A DNA stretch of 64,000 nucleotides from SZAS-79 sp963844255 (lineage in GTDB: Bacteria; Pseudomonadota; Gammaproteobacteria; Burkholderiales; SG8-39). A model generated the notes under the pieces. The model saw only the letters and a program-made list of their open reading frames with translations, searched no databases and was not told where the DNA came from. The stretch spans positions 1 to 64,000 of the forward strand of contig CAWJNP010000041.1 in assembly GCA_963844255.1 (NCBI GenBank), read 5' to 3'. This document shows, one piece after another, positions 1-7,721 of this stretch (its first letter is position 1; the number at the start of each line of letters is the position of its first letter). The position numbers were made by a program, and so were the translations under genes.

Positions 1-675
1 GAATTTCTGACTTCCAACCGCGACGAACTGACCCGCCGCTGCAAACGGCGCGAGGCGCAACGGGCCGAGCCCGACAACCTGGGCACCGCGACCGATCGCG
101 GCGTTCCCCTGTTCATGCAGCAGCTGGTGGAAACGCTGCGCTATGAGCAGATGGGGCAGGCGAAAAATTTCGGCCGCGTCGAGCCGTCGCCGGTGCCGAT
201 GCACATGGGCCGTGCGGCGGCCTTGCATGGCGCCGAACTGCTGCGTCTGGGCTACAGCGTCGATCAGGTGGTCCACGGCTACGGCGATGTCTGCCAGTCG
301 GTCACCGAGATGGCGATCGAGCAGAAATTTTCGATTACATCGGAGGAATTCCGTACCTTGAACCGCTGCCTGGACGACGCAATTGCGGACGCGGTGACCG
401 CGTTCGGTTCGGAGTCGGTGGCCGCTTCGGGGGTTCATGCGGACGTGCTGCAGTACCGATTGGACTGCATATCGAATGAGCAACAGCGCCTGATCGACAC
501 GGCGATGCACGCATTTTCCGCGGTACGTACCGGCAGCATCGGGCTATCCGGTGCGACGGGCACCGTGCTGATGCACACCCTGCTCGAACTGCGCGATCTG
601 GCCAAGAATGTGGCCACGATCCGGATTCCCGGTTCCTCCGGGGCGGCAGAAACGGCACTTCCGGAAACGATCTAG
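1..675 (+). CDS. RsbRD-type sensor domain protein with degenerate DHp helix (5' partial)
   Basis: The frame is open from base 1 and encodes 224 residues to TAG at 673-675, so the true start lies upstream. The first ~150 residues resemble the helical RsbRD N-terminal sensor domain. Its usual opening (FLTSNRDELTRRC) is visible, so probably only a few residues are missing. The next segment (DTAMHAFSAVRTGSIG, then GTVL) resembles the dimerisation helix of histidine kinases with this architecture. Where those kinases carry the H-E-x-x-N phospho-acceptor box, this protein reads SNEQQ, with Asn in the His position. It then ends without an ATPase domain. I infer a sensor or dimerisation protein that is not itself a kinase, perhaps a partner of another kinase. 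Family recall is from memory; the His-to-Asn reading needs an alignment. Confidence 0.6.
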   Translation, partial: EFLTSNRDELTRRCKRREAQRAEPDNLGTATDRGVPLFMQQLVETLRYEQMGQAKNFGRVEPSPVPMHMGRAAALHGAELLRLGYSVDQVVHGYGDVCQSVTEMAIEQKFSITSEEFRTLNRCLDDAIADAVTAFGSESVAASGVHADVLQYRLDCISNEQQRLIDTAMHAFSAVRTGSIGLSGATGTVLMHTLLELRDLAKNVATIRIPGSSGAAETALPETI

Positions 676-680
676 GAGCG

Positions 681-710
681 GGGGAACCTGCGGCTTCCCC
701 ATACCTCCCC
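681..710 (+). repeat. Extragenic hairpin repeat, copy 1
   Basis: Inverted repeat GGGGAA (681-686) / TTCCCC (695-700), followed by a C-rich tail ATACCTCCCC. It begins 5 bases after the stop codon of the preceding gene. The same arrangement (hairpin plus CGTAYCCCCTCC-like tail just after a plus-strand stop codon) recurs at 4707 and 36948. This copy is the least perfect. There is no T-run, so it is not a classical intrinsic terminator. Confidence 0.5.
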
Positions 711-774
711 GCTTTCCGCGTCGTCGGCGCCGTGACGTCTGCGCTTGGGACGGTTTTGGCGGCATAATCTTGGG

Positions 775-2859
775 ATGAACGCTCCCCTCAAGATCACCCC
801 CCGGACCGCGCCATCGGCTTGTCCGCATGACTGCACCAGCACCTGTGCCCTCGACGTGGAGATTGTCGATGCGCACACCATCGGACGGGTGCGTGGCTCG
901 ACGCGCAATACCTACACCAACGGCGTGATCTGCGAAAAGGTCGCACGCTATGCGGAGCGGGTGCACCACCCGGATCGCCTCCAGTACCCGATGAAGCGCA
1001 CCGGCCCCAAGGGCTCGAAATCCGGGTTGAATGGATTCGTCCGGATTTCCTGGGACGAGGCGCTCGATACGGTCGCGGAGCAGTTTCAGAAAAAGACCGC
1101 GCTGCATGGCGCGGAAACGGTGTGGCCGTACTTCTATGCGGGCACCATGGGTCTGGTGCAGCGCGACGGGATCAACCTCCTGCGCCACACGATGAAGTAT
1201 TCGCGCTGGTTCTCGACGATCTGCGTCGCGCTGTCGGACACCGGCTGGGTCGCCGGCACGGGTTTCAAACGCGGTGTCGACATGCGCGAAGTCGATGAGC
1301 ACTCGGACCTCGTGGTGATCTGGGGCGGCAATCCGGTCAACACCCAGGTCAACGTGATGACCCACGCGATGACCGCGAAGAAACGCGGCGCAAAACTGGT
1401 GGTGGTCGATCCCTATCGCACCGGCACCGCGGCGCAGGCCGACATGCACCTGGCCCTCAAACCCGGCACCGACGGGGCGCTGGCCTGCGCGATCATGCAT
1501 GTCATGTTCAAGGAAGGCCTGGCCGACTGGGACTACATGCGCAAGTATGCCGATGCTCCCGACGAACTCGCCGCGCACGTCGCCACGCGCACGCCCGAGT
1601 GGGCGGCAGGGATCACCGGCCTGTCGGTCGAGGAAATTGTGGCGTTCGCGCGCCTCTACGGTACGACCAAGAAAAGCTATATCCGCTGCCATCACGGCTT
1701 CTCGCGCTCACGCAATGGCGCGGCCAACATGCATGCGGTGACCTGCCTGCCCACGGTCAGCGGCGCCTGGCAGAACCTCGGCGGCGGCGCGCTGTACGGC
1801 CACACCGCGATCTATCCGTTGAACAAGAACCTGATCGAGGGCATCGACCTGATCGACACTTCGGTGCGCACGCTGGACCAGTCGCGCCTGGGCGCGATTC
1901 TGACCGGCGACCCGGAGGCACTCAAGGGCGGACCGCCGGTGACCGCAATGATCGTGCAGAACACGAATCCGGCGATGGTCTGCCCCGAACTGAATCTGGT
2001 GCACCGGGGCCTCGCGCGCGAAGATCTCTTCACCTGCGTGCATGAGCAGTTCCTCACCGAGACCGCGGCGTTTGCCGACATCGTGCTGCCGGCCACGACC
2101 TTCCTCGAACACGATGACATGTATACCGCGAGCGGCCACACCTATTTCCAGGTGACCAAGGCCGTGATCGAGCCGCTGGCGGAAGCGCGCGAGAACCACT
2201 ACGTGATCTCGCAACTCGCGAAGCGCCTGGGCGCAAAGCACCGTGGCTTCGAGCTGAGCGCCTGGGAGATCATGGACGAGACCCTGCGGGCCTCGGGCAT
2301 GTGGGACGCGCAAAAGAACCTGGACGCCGGCGGGCAGGACCACGCGCTGCCCTTCGAGACCGCACACTTTCTCGATGGCTTCATGACGCCGGACAGGAAG
2401 TTCCACTTCAAGCCCGACTGGAAGAAATTCGGCGGCCGCTGGCAGGAGATGCCGGTGCTGCCCGACCATCTCGACGTGATTGACAACGCGACTGCGGACA
2501 AGCCCTACCGGCTGGTTGCGGCGCCGGCAAGGACCTTCCTCAATTCGACCTTTACCGAAACGCCCGGGTCGCTGGCGCGCGAGAAGCGCCCGACGGCGTT
2601 GATCCATCCGGACGACTGTGTTGCGCTCGGCGTGAAGGACGGCGACCGCGTTTCGCTGGGCAATGAACGCGGCGCCGTGATCGTGCACGTCAAACCGCAG
2701 GCCGGACAGCAGCGCGGCGTGGTGGTGGTCGAAGGCATCTGGCCGAACAAGCACTTCGAAAACGGCCTGGGCATCAACGCCGTGACCAGCAGCCAGCCGG
2801 GCTGGCCGAACGGCGGTGCGGTGTTCCACGATACCGCGGTGTGGATCCGGCCCGCCTGA
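775..2859 (+). CDS. Molybdopterin-dependent oxidoreductase, DMSO reductase superfamily
   Basis: 694 residues from ATG 775; an in-frame TTG at 745 is the alternative start. The N-terminus has a [4Fe-4S] binding motif (Cys16, Cys20, Cys24, Cys53), followed by Mo-bisMGD domains (VIWGGNPVNTQ, KLVVVDPYRTGTA, IVQNTNPAMVCPE) and a C-terminal molydopterin-binding barrel (HPDDCVALGVKDGDRVSL). These features place it in the soluble catalytic-subunit class. There is no Tat or Sec signal, so it is probably cytoplasmic, and there is no adjacent Fe-S or membrane subunit. The Mo ligand cannot be assigned by eye; a Cys in STICVALSD is a candidate. The substrate is unknown. The stop overlaps the next gene (2-hydroxyacid dehydrogenase), and a class II aldolase and amidohydrolase follow, which suggests hydroxylation or dehydroxylation of an organic acid or polyphenol. 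Confidence 0.85.
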   Translation: MNAPLKITPRTAPSACPHDCTSTCALDVEIVDAHTIGRVRGSTRNTYTNGVICEKVARYAERVHHPDRLQYPMKRTGPKGSKSGLNGFVRISWDEALDTVAEQFQKKTALHGAETVWPYFYAGTMGLVQRDGINLLRHTMKYSRWFSTICVALSDTGWVAGTGFKRGVDMREVDEHSDLVVIWGGNPVNTQVNVMTHAMTAKKRGAKLVVVDPYRTGTAAQADMHLALKPGTDGALACAIMHVMFKEGLADWDYMRKYADAPDELAAHVATRTPEWAAGITGLSVEEIVAFARLYGTTKKSYIRCHHGFSRSRNGAANMHAVTCLPTVSGAWQNLGGGALYGHTAIYPLNKNLIEGIDLIDTSVRTLDQSRLGAILTGDPEALKGGPPVTAMIVQNTNPAMVCPELNLVHRGLAREDLFTCVHEQFLTETAAFADIVLPATTFLEHDDMYTASGHTYFQVTKAVIEPLAEARENHYVISQLAKRLGAKHRGFELSAWEIMDETLRASGMWDAQKNLDAGGQDHALPFETAHFLDGFMTPDRKFHFKPDWKKFGGRWQEMPVLPDHLDVIDNATADKPYRLVAAPARTFLNSTFTETPGSLAREKRPTALIHPDDCVALGVKDGDRVSLGNERGAVIVHVKPQAGQQRGVVVVEGIWPNKHFENGLGINAVTSSQPGWPNGGAVFHDTAVWIRPA

Positions 2860-3863
2860 GCAGACCCGGCCTGGACGCGAAGCCGATCAGGGTCCTGGCC
2901 TCAGCCAGGGCGATGGACGCGTACGGCGCGGACATCCTGCGCGTGTTCGGCGCGCGGCCCTGCGAACTGATCCGTGCCGAAGACGCAGGCGACGCACCGG
3001 ACGCCGATATCTCGTTCGTCACGCGCGACGTGACCGGCGCCTCGCTCAAGAACCGCATCCAGCCCTCGACGCAGCGCTTCTATGACCAGCTGCTGGCCTG
3101 CACGCGCCTGACCTGGGTGCAGATGCATTCCTCGGGTGCCGACCGGCCGGTGTTCCTCGAACTGCAGAAGCGCGGTGTGCTGCTGACCACGGCGTCCGGA
3201 TCGAATTCGCCGGTCGTGGTGCAGTCGGCGCTGGCCGGATTTCTTTCGCTCGCGCGCCACTTCCCCGCGCTCATGGCGGCGCAGCGCGCGCGCGAATGGA
3301 AGCCGCTGATCGTGACCGGGCAACCGCGCGACCTGAACGGCCAGACGGCGGTCATTGTCGGCTGGGGGCCGATCGGGCGCCAACTCGCCGCGCATCTGAA
3401 AATCTTCGGGCTGCAGGTCGTCGTGGTGCGCAACCAGTTGGCGTCCGCAGGCGAGGGCCTCGAGACCGTGACGTTTGCCGGACTGCAGGCGGTACTGCCG
3501 CGGGCCGACTGGCTGTTTCTTGCCTGTCCCCTGACCGACAAGACCCGCAGCCTCATGGACGCCCGGGCGTTTTCGGCCATGCCGCGCGGTGCGCACCTGG
3601 TGAACATCGCACGCGGCGAAGTGGTGGTAGAGCCCGACCTCATCGAGGCGCTGCGCTCCGGACAACTGGCCGGCGCGTATCTGGATGTGTTTGCCGAAGA
3701 GCCCCTGCCGCCCGCGTCTCCGCTGTGGGGATTCGACAACGTGATAGTGACCCCGCACAGCGCGGGCCAGTCCGACGGCAACACCGCGCGGGTCGCGGGG
3801 ATCTTCCTCGACAACCTCGCGCGCTGGCTCGCGGGCCACGAATTGCGAAACGTGGTGCCCTGA
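2841..3863 (+). CDS. D-isomer-specific 2-hydroxyacid dehydrogenase
   Basis: 340 residues from GTG 2841, overlapping the molybdoenzyme by 19 bases. A shorter start at the Met of SARAMDAY is possible. The NAD-binding Rossmann motif is GWGPIG. The catalytic triad characteristic of the family is visible: Arg in NIARGEVV, Glu in DVFAEEPLP and His in VTPHSAG. It interconverts a 2-oxoacid and a D-2-hydroxyacid using NAD(P)H. The specific substrate is not evident. The overlap argues for co-translation with the molybdoenzyme, and it sits just upstream of a class II aldolase, so it may reduce or oxidise an intermediate in the same pathway. It lacks the C-terminal ACT domain of phosphoglycerate dehydrogenase. 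Confidence 0.87.
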   Translation: MDPARLSRPGLDAKPIRVLASARAMDAYGADILRVFGARPCELIRAEDAGDAPDADISFVTRDVTGASLKNRIQPSTQRFYDQLLACTRLTWVQMHSSGADRPVFLELQKRGVLLTTASGSNSPVVVQSALAGFLSLARHFPALMAAQRAREWKPLIVTGQPRDLNGQTAVIVGWGPIGRQLAAHLKIFGLQVVVVRNQLASAGEGLETVTFAGLQAVLPRADWLFLACPLTDKTRSLMDARAFSAMPRGAHLVNIARGEVVVEPDLIEALRSGQLAGAYLDVFAEEPLPPASPLWGFDNVIVTPHSAGQSDGNTARVAGIFLDNLARWLAGHELRNVVP

Positions 3864-3911
3864 ACACCGCGCATTCGTTACATTAGACCTCAGCCAACCC
3901 GGAGTCTTCAA

Positions 3912-4703
3912 ATGTCAGCCCTGGATCAATTCACCGTCAAATCACTGGAAGGCAAGGTCTCCGCGGCAGAATGGAAGGCCCGCGTGGATCTGGCCGCCTG
4001 CTACCGTCTCATCGATCATTTCGGCATGTCCGACATCGCGGCAAACCACATCTCGCTGCGCGTGCCCGATGAGCCGAACGCATTCCTGATCAACGCCTAC
4101 GGAATGATGTACGAGGAGATCACGGCCTCGAGCCTGGTGAAGATCGACCACCACGGCAAGGTGCTCGCCAAGCCTGAATTCGGCGGGGGGCTGGACTACG
4201 GCATCAACATTGCAGGCTTCGTGATCCATGGGGCGATCCACGAGGCCAAGCCCGCGATCGGCTGCGTGATCCACACCCACACCTGGCCCGGCATGGCGGT
4301 GTCCGCGCTGAAGGAAGGCCTCCTGCCGCTGGCGCAGACCTCGATGCGTTTCGTCAACATCAGCTACCACGACTACCAGGGCGTGGCGCTCGATGTCGCG
4401 GAGCAGGCCTCGCTAGTGGCGGACCTCGGTGACAACAACGCGATGATCCTGCGCAACCACGGGTTGCTGACCGTCGGCAATACGGTCGGCGAAGCGTTCA
4501 ACGCGATGCACCGGCTGGAGCTTTCGTGCAAGATCCAGATCGCCGCGCTGTCGATGGGGCGCGAACTCAACCCGGTGCCTGCCGACGTGCTGCAGAAGAC
4601 CTTCATGAACTACCAGCCCAACGTCCGTCGCCCGTTCGGCGTGATGGAGTGGCCGGGCATGCTGCGCATGCTCGACCGGCGCGATCCGTCCTACAAGACT
4701 TGA
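3912..4703 (+). CDS. Class II aldolase/adducin family protein
   Basis: 263 residues. GGAG sits 8 bases before ATG 3912. The zinc-binding HTHTW motif and a downstream RNHGLL His match the class II aldolase fold (fuculose-1-phosphate aldolase, ribulose-5-phosphate 4-epimerase, and HCOMODA or 4-hydroxy-2-oxo acid decarboxylases). Members in aromatic-degradation clusters often act as decarboxylases or aldolases on ring-cleavage or hydroxyacid products. It lies between a 2-hydroxyacid dehydrogenase and an Amidohydro_2 protein on the same strand. The spacing to both is short (48 and 50 bases), so co-transcription is likely. The substrate cannot be read from the sequence. Confidence 0.85.
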   Translation: MSALDQFTVKSLEGKVSAAEWKARVDLAACYRLIDHFGMSDIAANHISLRVPDEPNAFLINAYGMMYEEITASSLVKIDHHGKVLAKPEFGGGLDYGINIAGFVIHGAIHEAKPAIGCVIHTHTWPGMAVSALKEGLLPLAQTSMRFVNISYHDYQGVALDVAEQASLVADLGDNNAMILRNHGLLTVGNTVGEAFNAMHRLELSCKIQIAALSMGRELNPVPADVLQKTFMNYQPNVRRPFGVMEWPGMLRMLDRRDPSYKT

Positions 4704-4706
4704 ACA

Positions 4707-4740
4707 GGGGAACCTGCTACGGTTCCCCCGTATCCCCTCC
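4707..4740 (+). repeat. Extragenic hairpin repeat, copy 2
   Basis: Perfect 8-bp inverted repeat GGGGAACC (4707-4714) / GGTTCCCC (4721-4728) with a 6-base loop, then the tail CGTATCCCCTCC. It starts 3 bases after the aldolase stop codon and fills most of the 50-base gap to the next gene, ending just before that gene's Shine-Dalgarno. It is the same family as the copies at 681, 36948 and 36987. Confidence 0.65.
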
Positions 4741-4753
4741 CTGAAGAGAACAA

Positions 4754-5584
4754 ATGCTGATTGCCGATTCGCAAGTCCATATCTGGGGCGCGAACACGCC
4801 CGAGCGCCCCTGGCCGGCGCGCGCGCATGCGCAGCGCGACGTGCCTCTGGGCGCCGAAGAACTGCTGGGCTGGATGAACGAGGCCGGCGTCGACCGCGCG
4901 GTGATCGTGCCGCCCTCCTGGGAAGGTGACCGCAACGACCTCGCCATCGCGGCGGTCGAGGCGCACCCGGACCGCTTTGCGATCATGGGACGCTTCGATC
5001 CTGAAGCGCCGGGCGCGCGGGAACTGATTCCCGGCTGGACCCGGCAACCGGGCATGCTCGGGATGCGCTTTTCCTACCACCTGCCGGTCATGCGCCAGCC
5101 CCTGCTCGACGGGAAATTCGACTGGGTCTGGGGCGAAGTCGAGAAGGCGGGGTTCCCGCTGATGGTGCTCGCGCCGCACAGCCTCATGGGTTATTTCGGA
5201 AAGATCGCCGAGCGCCATCCGGGCCTGCGGCTCACGCTCGACCACCTGGGTCTCGCGTCCACCGACAAGGACGAGCTCGCGTTCCGCGACCTGGAAAACG
5301 TCCTTGCGCTGGCGAAGTATCCCAATGTGGCGGCCAAGGTCAGCGCCTTGCCCTGCTATTCGAGCGACACCTATCCGTACCGGTCACTGCACCCGTACAT
5401 ACGCCGGGTGTATGACGCGTTCGGGCCGAAACGCATGTTCTGGGGAACCGACCAGTCGCGCTCGCCGATCAGTTACCGGCAGGGCGTGACCTTGTTCACC
5501 GAGGAACTCCCCTGGCTCAAGGGTGAGGACAGGGAATGGGTGATGGGGCGGGGCATCTGCGAATGGCTCGGCTGGAAACGCTGA
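4754..5584 (+). CDS. Amidohydrolase family (Amidohydro_2) metal-dependent hydrolase or decarboxylase
   Basis: 276 residues. The N-terminus DSQVHIW and the C-terminal FWGTDQSRSP are the metal-site strands of the Amidohydro_2 TIM-barrel family, which includes ACMSD-type decarboxylases, 4-sulfomuconolactonase and PDC hydrolase. Cytoplasmic, with no signal peptide. GAAGAG is the likely ribosome site before ATG 4754. It is the fourth plus-strand gene after the molybdoenzyme, with only the hairpin repeat in between. It may hydrolyse a lactone or decarboxylate an acid in that pathway; the substrate is inferred from context only. Confidence 0.82.
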   Translation: MLIADSQVHIWGANTPERPWPARAHAQRDVPLGAEELLGWMNEAGVDRAVIVPPSWEGDRNDLAIAAVEAHPDRFAIMGRFDPEAPGARELIPGWTRQPGMLGMRFSYHLPVMRQPLLDGKFDWVWGEVEKAGFPLMVLAPHSLMGYFGKIAERHPGLRLTLDHLGLASTDKDELAFRDLENVLALAKYPNVAAKVSALPCYSSDTYPYRSLHPYIRRVYDAFGPKRMFWGTDQSRSPISYRQGVTLFTEELPWLKGEDREWVMGRGICEWLGWKR

Positions 5585-5611
5585 GCCATCCGCAGGCTGA
5601 GGGAAACGCGC

Positions 5612-6010
5612 TTACTTCTTCGCGTCGGCCTCGCACTTCTTCATAAAGCTCGACTTCGCCGCGCCGGCGAGTTTCTTTTCTGCGGCTTTTTCGGCGCAGG
5701 CGGCATGACCTTCGGCGGGTACTGCAGCCTTGGCATCGGCTTCGCACTTCTTCATGAAGCTCGACTTTGCGGCACCCGCGAGTTTTTTCTCCGCGGCCTT
5801 TTCGGCGCAGGCGGGGTGGCTTTCTGGTTTGGCGTCCCCTGACTTGGCGGCAGGCGCGGCGGCCTTGGCATCGGCCTCGCATTTCTTCATGAAGCTCGAC
5901 TTCGCGGCGCCGGCGAGTTTTTTCTCGGTGGCCATTTCGGTGCAGTTGGAAGCCAGGGCGTTGTTGGCAAAAAACATGGCCGCGACGGCGGCAAGCAGGT
6001 AGGTGCGCAT
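5612..6010 (-). CDS. PsiF-repeat periplasmic protein with three tandem repeats
   Basis: 132 residues from ATG 6010, preceded by GAGGA. An N-terminal signal peptide (about residues 1-20, ending NNALA) is followed by three near-identical repeats. Each has Cys, the block EKKLAGAAKSSFMKKC, and EADAK. The linkers are Ala/Pro/Lys-rich. PsiF proteins are phosphate-starvation-linked in enterics and their molecular function is unknown. The two Cys per repeat could form disulfides in the periplasm. The repeats are close enough at the DNA level to suggest recent internal duplication. It converges on the amidohydrolase gene with a 27-base gap. Confidence 0.85.
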   Translation of the reverse strand: MRTYLLAAVAAMFFANNALASNCTEMATEKKLAGAAKSSFMKKCEADAKAAAPAAKSGDAKPESHPACAEKAAEKKLAGAAKSSFMKKCEADAKAAVPAEGHAACAEKAAEKKLAGAAKSSFMKKCEADAKK

Positions 6011-6099
6011 GGGTGAAATCCTCGAATGTGTGGGGTAAAGCGGGGCGGATTCTAGCGCACTTGCCCGACAAGGGATTCGCCTGGCGCTAAGATGCGCCC

Positions 6100-6813
6100 A
6101 TGTGCGGACGTTACGTTTCACCCGAAGAGGCTGCGATCGAGCGCCAGTGGCATGTCGGTCGCGGTGAGGGTAATCCGCTCGCAGGCCGCTTCAATACCTC
6201 GCCGACCACGGCGATCCCCATCCTGCGGCATGTCGCCTCGCGCGGCACCGAGATCGCCACGGCGCGCTGGGGGTTGATACCCAATTGGTGGAAAAATGAG
6301 GCGCCACCGACCTTCAGCTTCAACGCGCGCCTGGAAGAAGCCGCGGGCAAGCCGATGTGGCGCCATCCGCTGCGCCATTCGCGCTGTCTCATTCCCGCGC
6401 AGGGCTGGTACGAATGGCAGGCCATCGATGGGCAGGACCCGAAGACCGGGAAGCCCAAGACCCTCAAGAAACCGCACTACCTGTACCGGGCCGATGGAGC
6501 GCTGCTCGCGTTTGCGGGCCTGCTTTCGGTCCGGACGACACCGGAGCAGGATGCGCCCCTGCTGAGCTGCGCGATATTGACCCGTGCCGCGGTCGGGCCG
6601 GTGGCCGAAGTGCACGATCGCATGCCCTTGGTACTGGACGATGCGGCGAACGCCGAGTGGCTGGATCCGGGGTTCTCGGACCCGAAGCGCGTGGACGCGC
6701 TGATCGCAAGGCACGCGCTCGCCGAGGCGTTTGCGCACCATACGGTCAGCACCGCCGTGAATAATTCGCGCTCCGAAGACCCGCGGCTGATCGACCGGGT
6801 CGCGACCCTGTAG
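6100..6813 (+). CDS. yedK: SRAP domain protein (YedK/HMCES family), abasic-site DNA-protein crosslinker
   Basis: 237 residues. After Met the protein begins CGRYV; Cys2 is the catalytic residue that covalently traps abasic sites in single-stranded DNA. Other family residues are present: Asn75 and Arg77 in NARLEE, Glu105 in GWYEW, and the His of HDRMP. The role is shielding abasic sites during replication. It is divergent from the PsiF gene, with 89 bases between starts, and convergent with the EamA transporter. It appears to be a stand-alone gene and is complete in length. Confidence 0.93.
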   Translation: MCGRYVSPEEAAIERQWHVGRGEGNPLAGRFNTSPTTAIPILRHVASRGTEIATARWGLIPNWWKNEAPPTFSFNARLEEAAGKPMWRHPLRHSRCLIPAQGWYEWQAIDGQDPKTGKPKTLKKPHYLYRADGALLAFAGLLSVRTTPEQDAPLLSCAILTRAAVGPVAEVHDRMPLVLDDAANAEWLDPGFSDPKRVDALIARHALAEAFAHHTVSTAVNNSRSEDPRLIDRVATL

Positions 6814-6824
6814 ATCCCGGACGC

Positions 6825-7721
6825 TCAAGTGCCCGGATGCCGGCGCGCCTCCACAGGGACCGCCTTCAGCGCATGCACCTGGTTGGCCAACACGGCGCCG
6901 ACCACGATCAGCCCGCCGGCGAGTGCGGTGTCGGTCGGACGCTCGCCGAACGCCAGCCACACCCACACCGGCGCGAGGACCATCTCGAGCAAACCCACCA
7001 TGCCGAGTTCACCCGCCGTCAGACGGTTCACCGCCTGCGCCATCAGCAACAACCCCATCCCGGTCTGCACCACGCCGAGCGCGAGGATCACCGCCAGGTC
7101 GCGCGCCGGCCAGGCGATCGGCCAGGCGAAGGGAAGGATGGCAATCGCCGCAAACAGTGCGGCGAGCATCGAGGTGGTGGTCGGGTCAAGACGACCCGGC
7201 GCGCGCCGCAGCAGAATGTAGCTGGCGGTAAAACAGGCGGGAATGCCCAGTGCCAGCAGATTCCCGGTGATCACGCCGCCACTGCCGATGCCGTCGGCGA
7301 ACATCAGCAGGATGCCGCAGAGTGCGACGAGGATCGCAAGCCAGGTTGCGGCGCGCGGCGCCTCGCCCAGGAACAGCCACGCGGCTGCGGTCAGCATCAG
7401 CGGGCCGGTGCTCATGAGTGCCGACGCATTGGCTATCGTGGTGCGGGTCACCGCGAAAATGAAAAAGCAGAAGGTTGCCCCGAGGAACAGCGCGGAGAGC
7501 ACCCCGCTGATGCCGCCGGCGCGTACCTTCGCCGCGACACCGCGCCCGTGCCAGAACGAGAGCACGGTGGCAAGGAACAGGAAGACCACGGTGGATCGCC
7601 CGACCAGCAGCGCGGCCGGTGGCGTGCTGTCGGCCATCCGCACAAGCAGGCCGCCGGTGGAGAAGCACAGCGACGCACCGAGCATGAAAAGCATGCCCTT
7701 GAGGCGTTGGTCCCTGTTCAT
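6825..7721 (-). CDS. EamA/DMT-family transporter
   Basis: 298 residues from ATG 7721, with about ten predicted hydrophobic helices in two EamA repeats (first ASLCFSTGGLLVRM, second starting near LLALGIPACFTASY). The start codon overlaps the stop of the upstream ornithine-cyclodeaminase-like gene as ATGA (7718-7721), so the two are translationally coupled. EamA proteins usually export amino acids or small metabolites. The coupling suggests efflux of a substrate or product related to the cyclodeaminase-like enzyme; this is inference. Confidence 0.85.
   Translation of the reverse strand: MNRDQRLKGMLFMLGASLCFSTGGLLVRMADSTPPAALLVGRSTVVFLFLATVLSFWHGRGVAAKVRAGGISGVLSALFLGATFCFFIFAVTRTTIANASALMSTGPLMLTAAAWLFLGEAPRAATWLAILVALCGILLMFADGIGSGGVITGNLLALGIPACFTASYILLRRAPGRLDPTTTSMLAALFAAIAILPFAWPIAWPARDLAVILALGVVQTGMGLLLMAQAVNRLTAGELGMVGLLEMVLAPVWVWLAFGERPTDTALAGGLIVVGAVLANQVHALKAVPVEARRHPGT

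Noticed and set aside
1708..2829. A long open frame of ~370 codons on the minus strand inside the molybdoenzyme gene
   Set aside because: It mirrors the GC-rich codon pattern of the real gene, has no domain or ribosome site, and the plus-strand product is clearly the enzyme. Similar shadows lie opposite the OCD/EamA, FAD oxidase, RlmK, SrkA and M20 genes.
2841..3863. Phosphoglycerate dehydrogenase (serA)
   Set aside because: Too short, lacks the ACT domain, and sits in a catabolic cluster.
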